Part shown: one piece after another, positions 53,306-63,186 of the stretch
Numbering within the stretch: the stretch's first letter is position 1
Layout: every line of letters starts with the position of its first letter
Source: Microbulbifer sp. Q7
GTDB taxonomy: Bacteria; Pseudomonadota; Gammaproteobacteria; Pseudomonadales; Cellvibrionaceae
DNA length: 64,000 bases
Assembly: GCF_001639145.1 (NCBI RefSeq)
Contig: NZ_LROY01000002.1
Span: 1,892,501 to 1,956,500 of the forward strand
Direction: 5' to 3'
Program-made: the position numbers and the translations under genes
The notes under the pieces: model-generated
The model's database searches: none
Told to the model about the DNA's origin: nothing
Seen by the model: only the letters and a program-made list of their open reading frames with translations

Positions 53306-54244
53306 TTATCTGCCGGTGCGGCGGATATAGGTGGCGGGGTCTACCGGGCGGTTGTTTTTGTACACTTCAAAATGGACGTGGGGGCCGGTGGAGCGGCCGC
53401 TGGAGCCCATCAGGGCAATGATCTGCCCCTTCTTCACGATATCGCCGACCTTGACCTTGAGCTCGCTGTTATGGCCGTAGCGAGTCTTGTAGCCATTGCC
53501 GTGATTGATTTCAACCAGCTGACCGTAGCCGTAGCGATCTTCCGCCCAGGTCACGACGCCCGCGGCCACCGAGACGACGTCGGAGCCATTCTTGCCAGCG
53601 AAATCCACCCCCTTGTGCCAGGAGCGACGCCCGCTGAAGGGATCGGTGCGATAGCCGTAGCGGGACGACATCCAGCCGCGGGTGATCGGACGCCCGGCGA
53701 TAAACTGCTCATCCTGTAGCTGGCGCCGGGCCATAAGAGAGTCGAGTGTCGAGAGCTGCATCTGCCGGTCTTCAATCTGATCCGACAGGGCGCCAATGAC
53801 CTCAAGGAATTCGGGGGGCTGATACGGCAGCTCGCTGCCACCACTGATACCCGGATCCTCCGGGCCTCCAAGGGCGGGGACACTGCCAAACTGGAATTCA
53901 CCTTCGTCGAGCTTGGCAATGGTAGTCAGGCGCTCACCGAGCGCATCCAGACGGGTCAGGCGCGCCTGCATTTCCGCCAGCTTGACGGTGAGTGCAGTGA
54001 GCTGTTCACGGGCCTGCTGGTCGGCCTCCTGGATCTCTTCCTGCTGCTTGCGCAGCGCTTTGTTCCAGGCCTTGACCGCACGGGCGTCAAACACGTCGGA
54101 TTCTTTCGCGGGGAGATTCGCACCCAGCCACAAGGCACCCACGGGCAACCCCAACAGGCAGAGACCGAGCAATGCTTTGCTCAGCCCTCCAAAGTTGAAG
54201 CTGCGGGAGACACCCCCACGCTCATTAACGAGAATAATTTTCAT
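53306..54244 (-). CDS. Membrane-anchored M23 peptidoglycan endopeptidase
   Basis: The 312-residue protein has an N-terminal membrane anchor (about residues 25-42, LLGLCLLGLPVGALWLG), a coiled coil (about 60-115, rich in Lys, Glu, Gln) and an M23/LytM domain. The zinc ligands are in SWHKGVDFAGKNG and GPHVHFEVYKN, with YGHNSELKV between them, so it looks catalytically competent. It should cleave peptide cross-links in the periplasm or be an activator of amidases. It sits upstream of secA in the same direction, a common arrangement in Pseudomonas relatives. Confidence 0.9.
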   Translation of the reverse strand: MKIILVNERGGVSRSFNFGGLSKALLGLCLLGLPVGALWLGANLPAKESDVFDARAVKAWNKALRKQQEEIQEADQQAREQLTALTVKLAEMQARLTRLDALGERLTTIAKLDEGEFQFGSVPALGGPEDPGISGGSELPYQPPEFLEVIGALSDQIEDRQMQLSTLDSLMARRQLQDEQFIAGRPITRGWMSSRYGYRTDPFSGRRSWHKGVDFAGKNGSDVVSVAAGVVTWAEDRYGYGQLVEINHGNGYKTRYGHNSELKVKVGDIVKKGQIIALMGSSGRSTGPHVHFEVYKNNRPVDPATYIRRTGR

Positions 54245-54440
54245 ATCTGGCGTGCAAGAATTGCGACTATTTGTTGTTTTATATTAATTTTTCACCTGTT
54301 CAGGAGCTGCGGTGCTCCAACAGTGAAAGGGCTGTCGCTTCCTGCATTGCCCATGGCCATCCCCTTGGCCACTGACACCCTGTCCAGCATCGGGTGCTGT
54401 CAGGCTGCCTCAAAGATCACCGCGCCCGATCGGGGCACGT

Positions 54441-54471
54441 AAAAAAGCCGGCAAATTCTGTGCCGGCTTTT
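54441..54471 (-). terminator. Rho-independent terminator after lpxC
   Basis: AAAAGCCGGCA-AATTCTG-TGCCGGCTTTT, with a T-run on the minus strand, 14 bases after the lpxC stop. It ends the dcw-lpxC block. Confidence 0.92.
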
Positions 54472-54484
54472 CCATTTCTGCCTT

Positions 54485-55396
54485 TTACACCGCCAAAATC
54501 GGCTTAACGTAAGAGATTGGCGCTTCCTGCTCATCCTCAAAGGTCACCATTTCCCAGGCGTCCTCCTGAGCCATCAGGGTGCGCAGGGACTTGTTGTTCA
54601 GCGCGTGGCCAGACTTGAACGCCTTGAACTCACCGATAACGCTGGTACCCAGGAGATACAGGTCGCCGATGGCGTCAAGAATCTTGTGCTTGACGAACTC
54701 ATCTTCGTAGCGAAGACCGCCCTCGTTCAGGATTCGGTACTGGTCGATAACGATCGCGTTATCCACACTGCCACCCTGCACCAGGCCTTTGGAGCGCAAA
54801 TATTCAATCTCGTGCATGAAACCAAACGTACGTGCACGGCTCACCTCTTTCACAAAAGAGGTGCTGGAGAAATCTACCGAGGAGCTGAGGTTGCGCCCCT
54901 GGAACACCGGGTGATCGAAGTCGATGGTGAAGGACACCTTGAAGCCGTTGAACGGCAGGAAGCTGGCCACTTTATCGCCTTCTTCCACGGTAACCGGCTT
55001 CTTGATACGCAGGAATTTCTTGGCAGCAGATTGCTCCTGAATACCTGCGGACTGGATCAAAAATACGAACGGGCCGGCGCTACCGTCCATGATCGGTACT
55101 TCCTGGGCGGACAGCTCGACAATCGCATTGTCGATGCCCAGCCCAGCCATGGCGGACAGCAGGTGCTCAACCGTGGCAATCCGCACATCCCCCTTCACCA
55201 GCGTGGTGGAGAGCAGAGTGTCGCCCACGTTTTCTGCACGCGCTTCAATCTCAACCACCGGATCCAGATCGACCCGACGGAACACGATGCCACTGTTTAC
55301 CGGCGCCGGCTTCAGAGTCAAAACGACCTTCTTACCGGTATGCAGGCCAACACCCGTGGCTCGAATAGCATTTTTGAGAGTGCGCTGTTTGATCAT
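54485..55396 (-). CDS. lpxC: UDP-3-O-acyl-N-acetylglucosamine deacetylase LpxC
   Basis: The 303-residue zinc enzyme commits lipid A synthesis. [23 protein letters not shown] opens the protein, [20 protein letters not shown] carries the first zinc His, and [17 protein letters not shown] gives the His/Asp pair, with LNNKSLR at the end of the fold. It is the usual last gene of the dcw region after ftsZ, here separated by about 490 bases, longer than in many relatives. Confidence 0.97.
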   Translation of the reverse strand: MIKQRTLKNAIRATGVGLHTGKKVVLTLKPAPVNSGIVFRRVDLDPVVEIEARAENVGDTLLSTTLVKGDVRIATVEHLLSAMAGLGIDNAIVELSAQEVPIMDGSAGPFVFLIQSAGIQEQSAAKKFLRIKKPVTVEEGDKVASFLPFNGFKVSFTIDFDHPVFQGRNLSSSVDFSSTSFVKEVSRARTFGFMHEIEYLRSKGLVQGGSVDNAIVIDQYRILNEGGLRYEDEFVKHKILDAIGDLYLLGTSVIGEFKAFKSGHALNNKSLRTLMAQEDAWEMVTFEDEQEAPISYVKPILAV

Positions 55397-55882
55397 CTAT
55401 GTCTTGGTTCCCAATCGGTGAGCTGCGCACGAATCGCAGCGAGCCGGCGATAGTAACAGAAAAAATACGCCAAAACTACAAGTAACGCATCGGTCACAAA
55501 TTGATCACACTTGTGGTCCAGGCCGAACTTCCAGTGCTTAGTCTTTAAAGCATAGCGCAGCGGGAAGACTGCAATGCCAAACCAGTGCACAGAAATGTAA
55601 CTCGCGCGCGATTGGACGGCACTTCCCTCTCACTGTGGGTGCCATCACGCCAGCGGCGACACCAAGACCAAACAGTCACCGTAGCCTGGCGAGGCTCCCG
55701 TTGACTGATCTTACTCTCGACTTTCTGAATTCCCGATCCAATGGATCCGGACAAGGGGCACATCGCGCCCCTTCACCGGTGCCAGCAACTCGCGCACCGG
55801 AGCGGGCGGAAGCCCGGCAAACGCCGGGCAAGGACATGAGCAGATGGGTTCCGCCCCGCACTCCGGTGGGAGTGGGACGGGA
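55397..55882. other. ftsZ-lpxC intergenic region with hairpins
   Basis: About 490 bases without a credible gene. Two stems lie near the ftsZ end: AAGGGGC-7 bases-GCCCCTT (55753-55773) and GCCCGGC-AAAC-GCCGGGC (55812-55829). The second, 54 bases after the ftsZ stop, may be its terminator although no T-run follows. The lpxC promoter and leader must lie in the remainder. Confidence 0.5.
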
Positions 55883-57091
55883 TCAGTCTGCCTGGCGACG
55901 CAAGAACGCCGGAATATCCAGATATTCCATATCCTGATCCGCCGGGTTCAGGGGCGGCATAGACCGCGGCTTGGAGCGATCACTTTCGACACGGCTGCCG
56001 CGCACATCCTGCGGTTCACGCGCGGTCTCGGCCGGTGCTGCCGCACGAGCGGCCTCACGCGCCTCTGGCCGACGCGTGTTATCCACCACCTTGGTCGGAC
56101 GAGCAGCCTGGGCACTGGCTTCACCGAGACCGGCAGCCACTACCGTAACGCGCATTTCGTCGCCCAGCTTGTCATCAACCGCGGTGCCAATCACCACAGT
56201 GGCATCGTCCGAGGCAATTTCCTGCACAATCTGGCCCACTTCGGAGTACTCACCCAGGGTCAGTTCCTGGCAGCCTGCGTCTTCACTACCCGTGATGATA
56301 TTCACCAGGATACCGCGCGCCCCTTGCAGGTTGACGTTGTCCAGCAACGGACTGCGAACGGCTTTCTCAGCCGCTTCGCGGGCGCGGTTTTCGCCAACCG
56401 CAGCGCCGGAGCCCATCATCGCCATGCCCATTTCAGACATAACAGTACGCACATCGGCGAAATCCACATTCATGATGCCCGGACGGATCATGAGATCGGC
56501 GATACCCTGCACCGCACCCAGCAACACGTTGTCCGCTTCCCGGTACGCAGCCTTCATGGTGATCTTGTTACCGAGCACCTCCAGCAGGCGATCGTTGGGG
56601 ATGGTGATCAGTGAATCCACCTTGTCGCGCAGTTCGAGAATACCCTCTTCCGCAACAGTGGTGCGCTTGCGTCCTTCGATCATGAACGGACGGGTCACCA
56701 CGGCCACCGTGAGGATACCCAGGTCCTTGGCGATCTCCGCAACAATCGGCGCTCCGCCGGTGCCAGTGCCACCGCCCATACCGGCGGTAATAAACACCAT
56801 ATCCGCACCGGTCAGCACTTCCGCAATGCGCTCGCGGTCTTCCAGTGCAGACTGACGGCCCACATCGGGGTTCGCTCCGGCACCCAGGCCGCGGGTGATG
56901 GTATTACCCAGCTGCAGAATGGTCTGCGCTTCTACATCCTTCAAAGCCTGTGCATCGGTATTCGCACAAATGAAGTCCACACCACCGACTTCGCTGGCGA
57001 TCATGTGCTTGACGGCATTACCGCCACCGCCGCCCACTCCGATCACCTTGATGACAGGCTTGTCCTGTACGCTATCTACGAGTTCGAACAT
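55883..57091 (-). CDS. ftsZ: Cell division GTPase FtsZ
   Basis: The 402-residue tubulin-like protein forms the Z-ring. The GTP loop is GMGGGTGTGGAPI, with IKVIGVGGGGGNAVKHMI at the N-terminus and NVDFADVRTVMSEMG as the T7 synergy region. A variable Pro/Arg/Ala-rich linker ends in DQDMEYLDIPAFLRRQAD, the conserved tail that binds FtsA and ZipA. It follows ftsA by 63 bases. Confidence 0.98.
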   Translation of the reverse strand: MFELVDSVQDKPVIKVIGVGGGGGNAVKHMIASEVGGVDFICANTDAQALKDVEAQTILQLGNTITRGLGAGANPDVGRQSALEDRERIAEVLTGADMVFITAGMGGGTGTGGAPIVAEIAKDLGILTVAVVTRPFMIEGRKRTTVAEEGILELRDKVDSLITIPNDRLLEVLGNKITMKAAYREADNVLLGAVQGIADLMIRPGIMNVDFADVRTVMSEMGMAMMGSGAAVGENRAREAAEKAVRSPLLDNVNLQGARGILVNIITGSEDAGCQELTLGEYSEVGQIVQEIASDDATVVIGTAVDDKLGDEMRVTVVAAGLGEASAQAARPTKVVDNTRRPEAREAARAAAPAETAREPQDVRGSRVESDRSKPRSMPPLNPADQDMEYLDIPAFLRRQAD

Positions 57092-57154
57092 TGCTGTTCC
57101 CCTTTTTTGCTCATGTCCAAATTTAATTATCGATCCCGGTAATTATTTTCCGCT

Positions 57155-58390
57155 TCAGAGGTTGCCTCTGAACCAGTGTTTGACCTTATCCCACCACTGG
57201 TTCTCGCTGCGCTGAATCGTAGTATTACCCCGTTTATTGTCTTCCACCTTGATCGCGTACATCAGCAAACCAACGCCGGTGGAATAAATCGGGTTACTGA
57301 CGATATCCGTCAACCCCGAAATTCCCTGAGGCACTGCCAAACGCACCGGCATATGGAAGATCTCTTCCGCCAGTTCCACAGCCCCTTCCATCTTTGATGA
57401 ACCGCCGGTGAGTACGATGCCCGCGGCACACAAGTCTTCAAATCCACTGCGACGCAGCTCGGCCTGAACCAGGGTAAACAATTCGTCGTAACGGGGTTCC
57501 ACCACTTCCGCCAGAGCCTGGCGTGACAAATCCCGCGGCGGCCGGTCACCCACACTGGGAACCTTGATGGTTTCCCCTTCGCGCGCCAGCTTGGCCAGTG
57601 CACAGGCGTACTTGATTTTCAGCTCTTCCGCATGCGGCGTCGGCGTACGCAGGGCCATGGCGATATCATTGGTCACCTGATCGCCCGCAATGGGGATGAC
57701 CCCGGTGTGCCGGATGGAGCCCCCGGTAAAGACGGCGATATCCGTGGTACCGCCACCGATGTCCACCATGCACACGCCGAGCTCTTTTTCATCGTCGGTC
57801 AGCACGGCATAGCTCGATGCCAGCTGCTCGAGGATCACGTCTTCCACTTCCAGGCCACAACGGCGAATACACTTCTCGATATTCTGCGCCGCATTGACCG
57901 CGCCACTTACCAGGTGCACCTTGGCTTCCAGGCGCACACCGGACATACCCAGCGGCTCCTTTACGCCCTCCTGGCTGTCGATCAAGTACTCCTGCGGCAG
58001 CGTATGCAGAATCTTCTGGTCCGCAGGAATGGCCACCGCGCGCGCAGCGTCAATTACCCGGTCCAGGTCTTGTTGAGTCACCTCTCGGTCCTTGATCGCA
58101 ACAATGCCGTGGGAGTTCAGGCTCCGGATATGGCTACCGGCAATCCCGGCGTAGACAGAGTGAATCTCACAGCCAGCCATCAGCTCCGCCTCTTCGACTG
58201 CGCGCTGGATCGACTGCACCGTGGATTCAATATTTACTACCACGCCCCGCTTCATACCGGTGGAGCGGTGGGAACCGATACCGACGATATTCAGCTCGCC
58301 ATCTCCGGTGACCTCACCGACAATCGCGACGACCTTGGATGTACCAATATCCAGGCCAACGATCATGCGTGGTTCTGTTGTTTGCGTCAT
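57155..58390 (-). CDS. ftsA: Cell division actin-like protein FtsA
   Basis: The protein tethers FtsZ to the membrane. Actin-fold phosphate loops are visible as IVGLDIGTSKVVAIVGE and CMVDIGGGTTDIAVF, with IVLTGGSSKMEGAVELAE for the adenosine site. The C-terminal amphipathic helix NQWWDKVKHWFRGNL is the membrane anchor. I start at ATG 58390 (MTQTTEPRM), with GAGG upstream, rather than at the frame start 58435. 411 residues. Confidence 0.97.
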   Translation of the reverse strand: MTQTTEPRMIVGLDIGTSKVVAIVGEVTGDGELNIVGIGSHRSTGMKRGVVVNIESTVQSIQRAVEEAELMAGCEIHSVYAGIAGSHIRSLNSHGIVAIKDREVTQQDLDRVIDAARAVAIPADQKILHTLPQEYLIDSQEGVKEPLGMSGVRLEAKVHLVSGAVNAAQNIEKCIRRCGLEVEDVILEQLASSYAVLTDDEKELGVCMVDIGGGTTDIAVFTGGSIRHTGVIPIAGDQVTNDIAMALRTPTPHAEELKIKYACALAKLAREGETIKVPSVGDRPPRDLSRQALAEVVEPRYDELFTLVQAELRRSGFEDLCAAGIVLTGGSSKMEGAVELAEEIFHMPVRLAVPQGISGLTDIVSNPIYSTGVGLLMYAIKVEDNKRGNTTIQRSENQWWDKVKHWFRGNL

Positions 58391-58482
58391 TGGATTTTCA
58401 ACCTCGCTGGACTCTCGCGCCGACCCACATTGCACATGTCGGATCAGGGCCAGGCCCGGCTTTTTATCTGCCTATTTTGTTG

Positions 58483-59343
58483 TCAGTTTTCTGTTTTATC
58501 TTTCGTTTTCCATTGCACCGCAACTGCATTGTTATAGCGGGTATCAACCCCCACAATTTTTTGCAGATGCGGCGCCAGTACGCCCCGCGTCAAGCTGAGA
58601 AAGCGGCCCACCCGCTCCAGCAGCTCGTCGTGACCGAGCTGCAGGCGAATTCCGCTGACCAGCTCGAGTTGCCACCCCGCCAAATCGTCAAACGACAGAC
58701 GGCGTACTTCCATATCCTTTGTGGTCAGCAACCCGGCCAGCGCCTGGTACTGCACCATGATTCGCTCCACCAGCTCCGCATCGCCGGCCAACTCCGGCAA
58801 CCGCAAATCCTTCAAATTGTCTGGCCGGGGCAGCAAGTCGCCACTGGCAATGAGCAGCTGATCGCCACCCCAGATGGCGAGAGGCTCAGCCTCTTCCACC
58901 ACCACTTCAACGCCGTTGGGCCAGCGGCGGCTAACCGCGGCATTTACAATCCAGGGGTTGGCCATCAGGGCCGCCCGCAACTCGCCAATATCCAGCGAGA
59001 AGAATCCGTTGCGTAAATATGGCAACAGGATGTCTTCGACCTCGCGCTCGGTGACAGCGCGGAAGGGCGCCTTGACCCGCACGTTTTCCAGCGCATCCAC
59101 TCGGCTCAATTCCACCGCGGGCGCCTGCTGCCATAACCAACGGGCGCTATACCCAAGCCCCGCACCCACCATGACCAGAAAACCCAGCATCAGCAGCAAT
59201 CGAAGGGGCCGCAGTCCCGTCGATGCATCGGCATTGGGCAGTGCACGCGCACCGCGGGGTGCCTGCTTGCCACGGCCCTTCTTCGGTTGGGCCTTTTCTC
59301 TCGCCAAGTTTTTCGCTTTTGCCACGGTATTCCCGCTTGTCAC
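58483..59343 (-). CDS. ftsQ: Cell division protein FtsQ
   Basis: The 286-residue bitopic protein has a basic cytosolic N-terminus, one membrane helix (LLLMLGFLVMVGAGLGYSA, about residues 49-67), then a POTRA domain (VRVKAPFRAVTEREVEDILLPYL...GFFSLDIGELRAAL) and the FtsQ beta domain (ISGIRLQLG-like VSGIRLQLGHDELLERVGRFL). It links FtsB/FtsL to the divisome. The frame opens with GTG directly abutting the murC stop; a second GTG six codons later has a GCGGGA upstream and is an equal candidate. ddlB, often found before ftsQ, is absent. Confidence 0.94.
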   Translation of the reverse strand: MTSGNTVAKAKNLAREKAQPKKGRGKQAPRGARALPNADASTGLRPLRLLLMLGFLVMVGAGLGYSARWLWQQAPAVELSRVDALENVRVKAPFRAVTEREVEDILLPYLRNGFFSLDIGELRAALMANPWIVNAAVSRRWPNGVEVVVEEAEPLAIWGGDQLLIASGDLLPRPDNLKDLRLPELAGDAELVERIMVQYQALAGLLTTKDMEVRRLSFDDLAGWQLELVSGIRLQLGHDELLERVGRFLSLTRGVLAPHLQKIVGVDTRYNNAVAVQWKTKDKTEN

Positions 59344-60852
59344 CTAGTCCGCGGAACGCGCGTGATCGCCCAGTCGCCATTCCGATAATTGCTGCGCGAG
59401 CCCGCCCACATTGCCGGCACCCTGGGTCAACACGATATCGCCGGGCTCCAGCAGATCCGCCAGAATCGGGGGCACCTGATCCACACTTTCTACGAAGATC
59501 GGATCTATCTGTCCCCGATTGCGAGTGCTGCGCGCGAGCGTACGGCCATCGGCACCCGGAATCACCGCTTCACCGGCGCTATATACATCCAGAAGAACCA
59601 GTTTGTCGACCTGCGATAACACCTGTACAAAATCTTCGAACAGATCGCGGGTACGGGTGTAGCGATGGGGCTGGTACACCATGACCAGGCGGCGCTCTGG
59701 CCAGCCATCGCGCACGGTTTTTATGGTGGCAGCCACTTCCCGCGGGTGGTGGCCATAGTCGTCCACCAGCATCACTTTTTCTGCTTCGGCGTTGTCACTC
59801 ACCGGATACTCGCCGTAAATCTGGAAACGGCGACCAACCCCTTGAAACCCGTTCAAGCCTTCACGAATGGCCTCGTCACTGACACCCTCTTCTGTTGCCA
59901 CCGCAATCGCCGCAGTCGCATTCAGCACGTTGTGAATACCCGGTGTATTGACGCACACATCCAGCGCGTCGCCGCCCGGGCGATGCACGGTGAAACAGCT
60001 GCGCAACGGCTCCTGCTTCACATCGCTGATACGAAAATCGTTGTCCTCGGTGAACCCGTAGGTCGTCACCGGGCGCGCCATCCGCGGGATAATTTCCTGC
60101 ACATTGGCATCATCCCCGCAGACCACGGCAAGACCGTAGAACGGGAGATTCTGGATAAAATCGATAAAGATCTGCTTAACCTTCTCGAAATCCCCACCAT
60201 AGGTTTCCATATGGTCCGCATCGATGTTGGTCACCACCGTAACCATCGGCTGCAGGTGCAGGAAAGACGCATCACTTTCATCGGCTTCCGCAATCAGGTA
60301 GCGACTCTCACCCAGCGCCGCGTTTGTGCCGGCACTGTTCACCAGGCCTCCAATCACGAATGTCGGATCCTTGCCCGCGGCCGCAAAAATAGAGGCGATC
60401 AGGCTGGTGGTGGTGGTCTTGCCATGGGTGCCGGCGACCGCGATACCGTAGCGATAGCGCATCAACTCGCCGAGCATTTCTGCGCGGCGCACGACCGGAA
60501 TACGATTTTCCCGCGCAGCCACGAGCTCCGGGTTATCGCCATAAATGGCCGAAGAGTTCACCACAACATCCACATCGCGCACATTGTCTGCGGTGTGCCC
60601 AATCTGAATCTGTACACCCAACTTGCGCAGTCGTTCGGTGACCTTGCTCTCCCGCAGATCCGACCCAGAAACTTCGTAGCCCTGATTCTGCAATACCTCG
60701 GCGATACCACTCATGCCGGCACCGCCCACACCAATAAAGTGGATGCGGCGAGTACGGCGCATAATCGGCACGTGGTAGTGGCTTTCGCCTGTGTTCATGT
60801 CTTGTCCAACGTTTTCTGAATTTCCAACTTCTTCGTTCGCTTCGCGAGACAT
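59344..60852 (-). CDS. murC: UDP-N-acetylmuramate-L-alanine ligase MurC
   Basis: MurC adds L-Ala to UDP-MurNAc. The 502-residue protein has [20 protein letters not shown] (nucleotide-sugar loop), the ATP loop [30 protein letters not shown] and [19 protein letters not shown], and [16 protein letters not shown] of the C-terminal domain. I choose ATG 60852, with GGGGTG upstream and just after the murG stop, though the fold proper begins some 45 residues in; ATG 60798 is an alternative. Confidence 0.96.
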   Translation of the reverse strand: MSREANEEVGNSENVGQDMNTGESHYHVPIMRRTRRIHFIGVGGAGMSGIAEVLQNQGYEVSGSDLRESKVTERLRKLGVQIQIGHTADNVRDVDVVVNSSAIYGDNPELVAARENRIPVVRRAEMLGELMRYRYGIAVAGTHGKTTTTSLIASIFAAAGKDPTFVIGGLVNSAGTNAALGESRYLIAEADESDASFLHLQPMVTVVTNIDADHMETYGGDFEKVKQIFIDFIQNLPFYGLAVVCGDDANVQEIIPRMARPVTTYGFTEDNDFRISDVKQEPLRSCFTVHRPGGDALDVCVNTPGIHNVLNATAAIAVATEEGVSDEAIREGLNGFQGVGRRFQIYGEYPVSDNAEAEKVMLVDDYGHHPREVAATIKTVRDGWPERRLVMVYQPHRYTRTRDLFEDFVQVLSQVDKLVLLDVYSAGEAVIPGADGRTLARSTRNRGQIDPIFVESVDQVPPILADLLEPGDIVLTQGAGNVGGLAQQLSEWRLGDHARSAD

Positions 60853-60853
60853 A

Positions 60854-61948
60854 TCAACACCCCATCTCTTCGCGACATACGGCCAATACCTGATCGGTCG
60901 CATCCGGCCGGGCGACGCGGCGTGCCGCTTCCGCCATGGCCATTAATTTTTCCGGTGCGGCAAACAGAGACTCCAGTAAGGCCGCCAGTTCGCCGGCATC
61001 CAGCGCATCCTGCTGGATCACGCGCGCTGCCCCGGCCCTTTCGAGCCACTCACCGTTCTTCGTCTGATGGTCGTCAATGGCAAACGGGAAAGGCACCAGA
61101 ATGGCACCCACACCCGCTGCAGCAATTTCCGATACCGTCAGTGCACCGGAGCGACAAATCACCAAATCCGCCTGCCCGTAGGCTTCTGCCATATCGGCGA
61201 TAAACGGCACCACGCTTGCATCCACGCCGACGCGCTCATAAGCCTCTTGCGCCAGATCGAGATGCCGCTGCCCCGCCTGGTGAATAACCCGCGGACGCTT
61301 TTCTGCCGATATCCTTGCCAGCGCTTGCGGCACCAGTTCATTGATCGCCACCGCGCCGAGGCTGCCACCCAAAACGAGCAATCGGGCTGGGGTCTGCTTA
61401 CCCACACGCTCTGCCGGTGCTGGAAGTGCGGCAATTTCCGGCCGCACCGGGTTACCCACCTCTACTGCTGCCGGCAAGCCGCTTGGAAAAGCTTCCAGTA
61501 CCCGGCTGGCGATTTTTGCCAGCAAGCGGTTGGTGGTACCTGCCACAGCATTCTGCTCGTGGATAATCAACGGGATACCCGCGAGCCGCGCTGCGACACC
61601 GCCGGGTCCGGTCGCGAATCCGCCAAAACCCAACACCGCATCCGGCTGCAGCGCCTTTACCACCTGGCGCGCCTGCCAGATCGCCTTGCTGATTTGCAGG
61701 GGCGCTTTCAACAATGCACCGGCACCTTTTCCACGAATCCCTTCCACCGTGATGAAATGCAGCGGAATTTCCGCCGCGGGGATCAACTGCGCCTCGATGC
61801 CGCGCATGGTACCGAGCCACTCTACCGAACCACCCTGGGCTTGCAGGGCACGGGCCACGGCGAGGGCAGGAAACACGTGCCCACCGGTGCCGCCGGCCAT
61901 CACCAGAAATTTCTTACCGACAAAAGGTGCGCTGTTCGATTCCGTCAT
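60854..61948 (-). CDS. murG: Lipid II-forming GlcNAc transferase MurG
   Basis: The 364-residue GT-B enzyme converts lipid I to lipid II on the inner face of the membrane. The first glycine loop [19 protein letters not shown] and [28 protein letters not shown] are in the N-terminal half. [52 protein letters not shown] are in the C-terminal half. The ATG overlaps the ftsW stop (TAATG). Confidence 0.97.
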   Translation of the reverse strand: MTESNSAPFVGKKFLVMAGGTGGHVFPALAVARALQAQGGSVEWLGTMRGIEAQLIPAAEIPLHFITVEGIRGKGAGALLKAPLQISKAIWQARQVVKALQPDAVLGFGGFATGPGGVAARLAGIPLIIHEQNAVAGTTNRLLAKIASRVLEAFPSGLPAAVEVGNPVRPEIAALPAPAERVGKQTPARLLVLGGSLGAVAINELVPQALARISAEKRPRVIHQAGQRHLDLAQEAYERVGVDASVVPFIADMAEAYGQADLVICRSGALTVSEIAAAGVGAILVPFPFAIDDHQTKNGEWLERAGAARVIQQDALDAGELAALLESLFAAPEKLMAMAEAARRVARPDATDQVLAVCREEMGC

Positions 61949-63186
61949 TACGCAGCCTCCCCGGTTTTTCGGTCGCCCAGTTGCAGTGGGTTAAAAATCG
62001 GCAACTGCCGGATACGCGCAATGCTCCCCTCGGAGACCGGCGCTTCGCTACTCAGTTCTTTCTGCGCACGCCATGCCAGCCCGAATAGGGCGAAGCACAC
62101 AACCAGGCTGGAGCCCCCGGAGCTGACAAAGGGCAGCGTCAGCCCTTTGGTGGGCAGCAGTCCGGATGCCACACCCATATTTACAAAGGCCTGCCCTGCA
62201 AGCAGTACCGCAATGCCGAAGGTCAGCAGCGCGGCAAAAAAGGCCTGCTTCGCCAGTGCCTTTCTCACCAGGCGCAGCAACGACCAGGTGAGGGTCGCAT
62301 AGAGGGCGATGACAACCAGCCCACCCAGCATGCCCCACTCTTCCGCCAGAATGGCAAATACAAAATCCGTATGCGCCTCCGGCAAATAAAACAGTTTCTG
62401 CACACTATTCCCCAGGCCCACGCCAAACCATTCGCCACGGCCGAAAGCGATCAGTGACTGGGTCAACTGGTACCCGCCTGCAAACTGCTCGCCCCAGGGA
62501 TCCATGAAGGTGGTCAAACGCTGCAATCGGTAAGGACTCACCAGAGCCATCAATACCAACCCACAGGCCGCGAGCCCCACCAGTAAAAATGTGTGCGGCA
62601 AGCGCGCGCCGGCGAGAAACACCATCGCCAGTGCCGTGCCCGAAATAACCACCACAGAGCCAAAATCCGGCTCCAGCAACAACAGTACCGCCACAATGCC
62701 GAGCACCGAGATTGGCACCATAAAACTGCTCCAGTGGCGCAGCTTTTCATGTCGCCGAGTCAGGAAGCTGGCGAAAAAAATCAGGCAGCAAAACTTTGCG
62801 ATCTCCGCCGGCTGTACCGTAATCGGTCCCAGCGCAATCCAGCGCATACTGCCGTTCACCGCGCGCCCCACACCCGGAATCAGCACGATCAGGAGCATAC
62901 CCAGCGCAAAAAACAGCAGGGTCCAGGACAGGTTGGACCAGATCGCCAGAGACACTCTGCTCACTACGAACGCCCCAAACGCGCCGGCCGCGAGAAACAC
63001 CAGATGCCGCTTCAGGAAGTACCAGGAATCACCGTACACATCGGCAGCGAATGCAATGGAAGCCGAGGCCACCATCACGACACCAATGCTCGCCAGGGCC
63101 AGAACACAGAATGGCAACACCCAGGCAAACTCGTCAGCCTGATCATTTGCCGCCACCTCGAGGGCCACGCGCTCTTTTCGGCTCAC
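61948..63186 (-). CDS. ftsW: Septal peptidoglycan polymerase FtsW
   Basis: The 412-residue SEDS-family protein, with about ten membrane helices, polymerises lipid II at the septum with FtsI. GVGRAVNGSMRWIALGPITVQPAEIAKF holds the conserved SEDS region, LEPDFGSVVVI carries the catalytic Asp, and LPEAHTDFVFAILAEEWG and LPFVSSGGSSLV are further signatures. The start is GTG overlapping the murD stop by four bases (GTGA). Confidence 0.96.
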   Translation of the reverse strand: MSRKERVALEVAANDQADEFAWVLPFCVLALASIGVVMVASASIAFAADVYGDSWYFLKRHLVFLAAGAFGAFVVSRVSLAIWSNLSWTLLFFALGMLLIVLIPGVGRAVNGSMRWIALGPITVQPAEIAKFCCLIFFASFLTRRHEKLRHWSSFMVPISVLGIVAVLLLLEPDFGSVVVISGTALAMVFLAGARLPHTFLLVGLAACGLVLMALVSPYRLQRLTTFMDPWGEQFAGGYQLTQSLIAFGRGEWFGVGLGNSVQKLFYLPEAHTDFVFAILAEEWGMLGGLVVIALYATLTWSLLRLVRKALAKQAFFAALLTFGIAVLLAGQAFVNMGVASGLLPTKGLTLPFVSSGGSSLVVCFALFGLAWRAQKELSSEAPVSEGSIARIRQLPIFNPLQLGDRKTGEAA

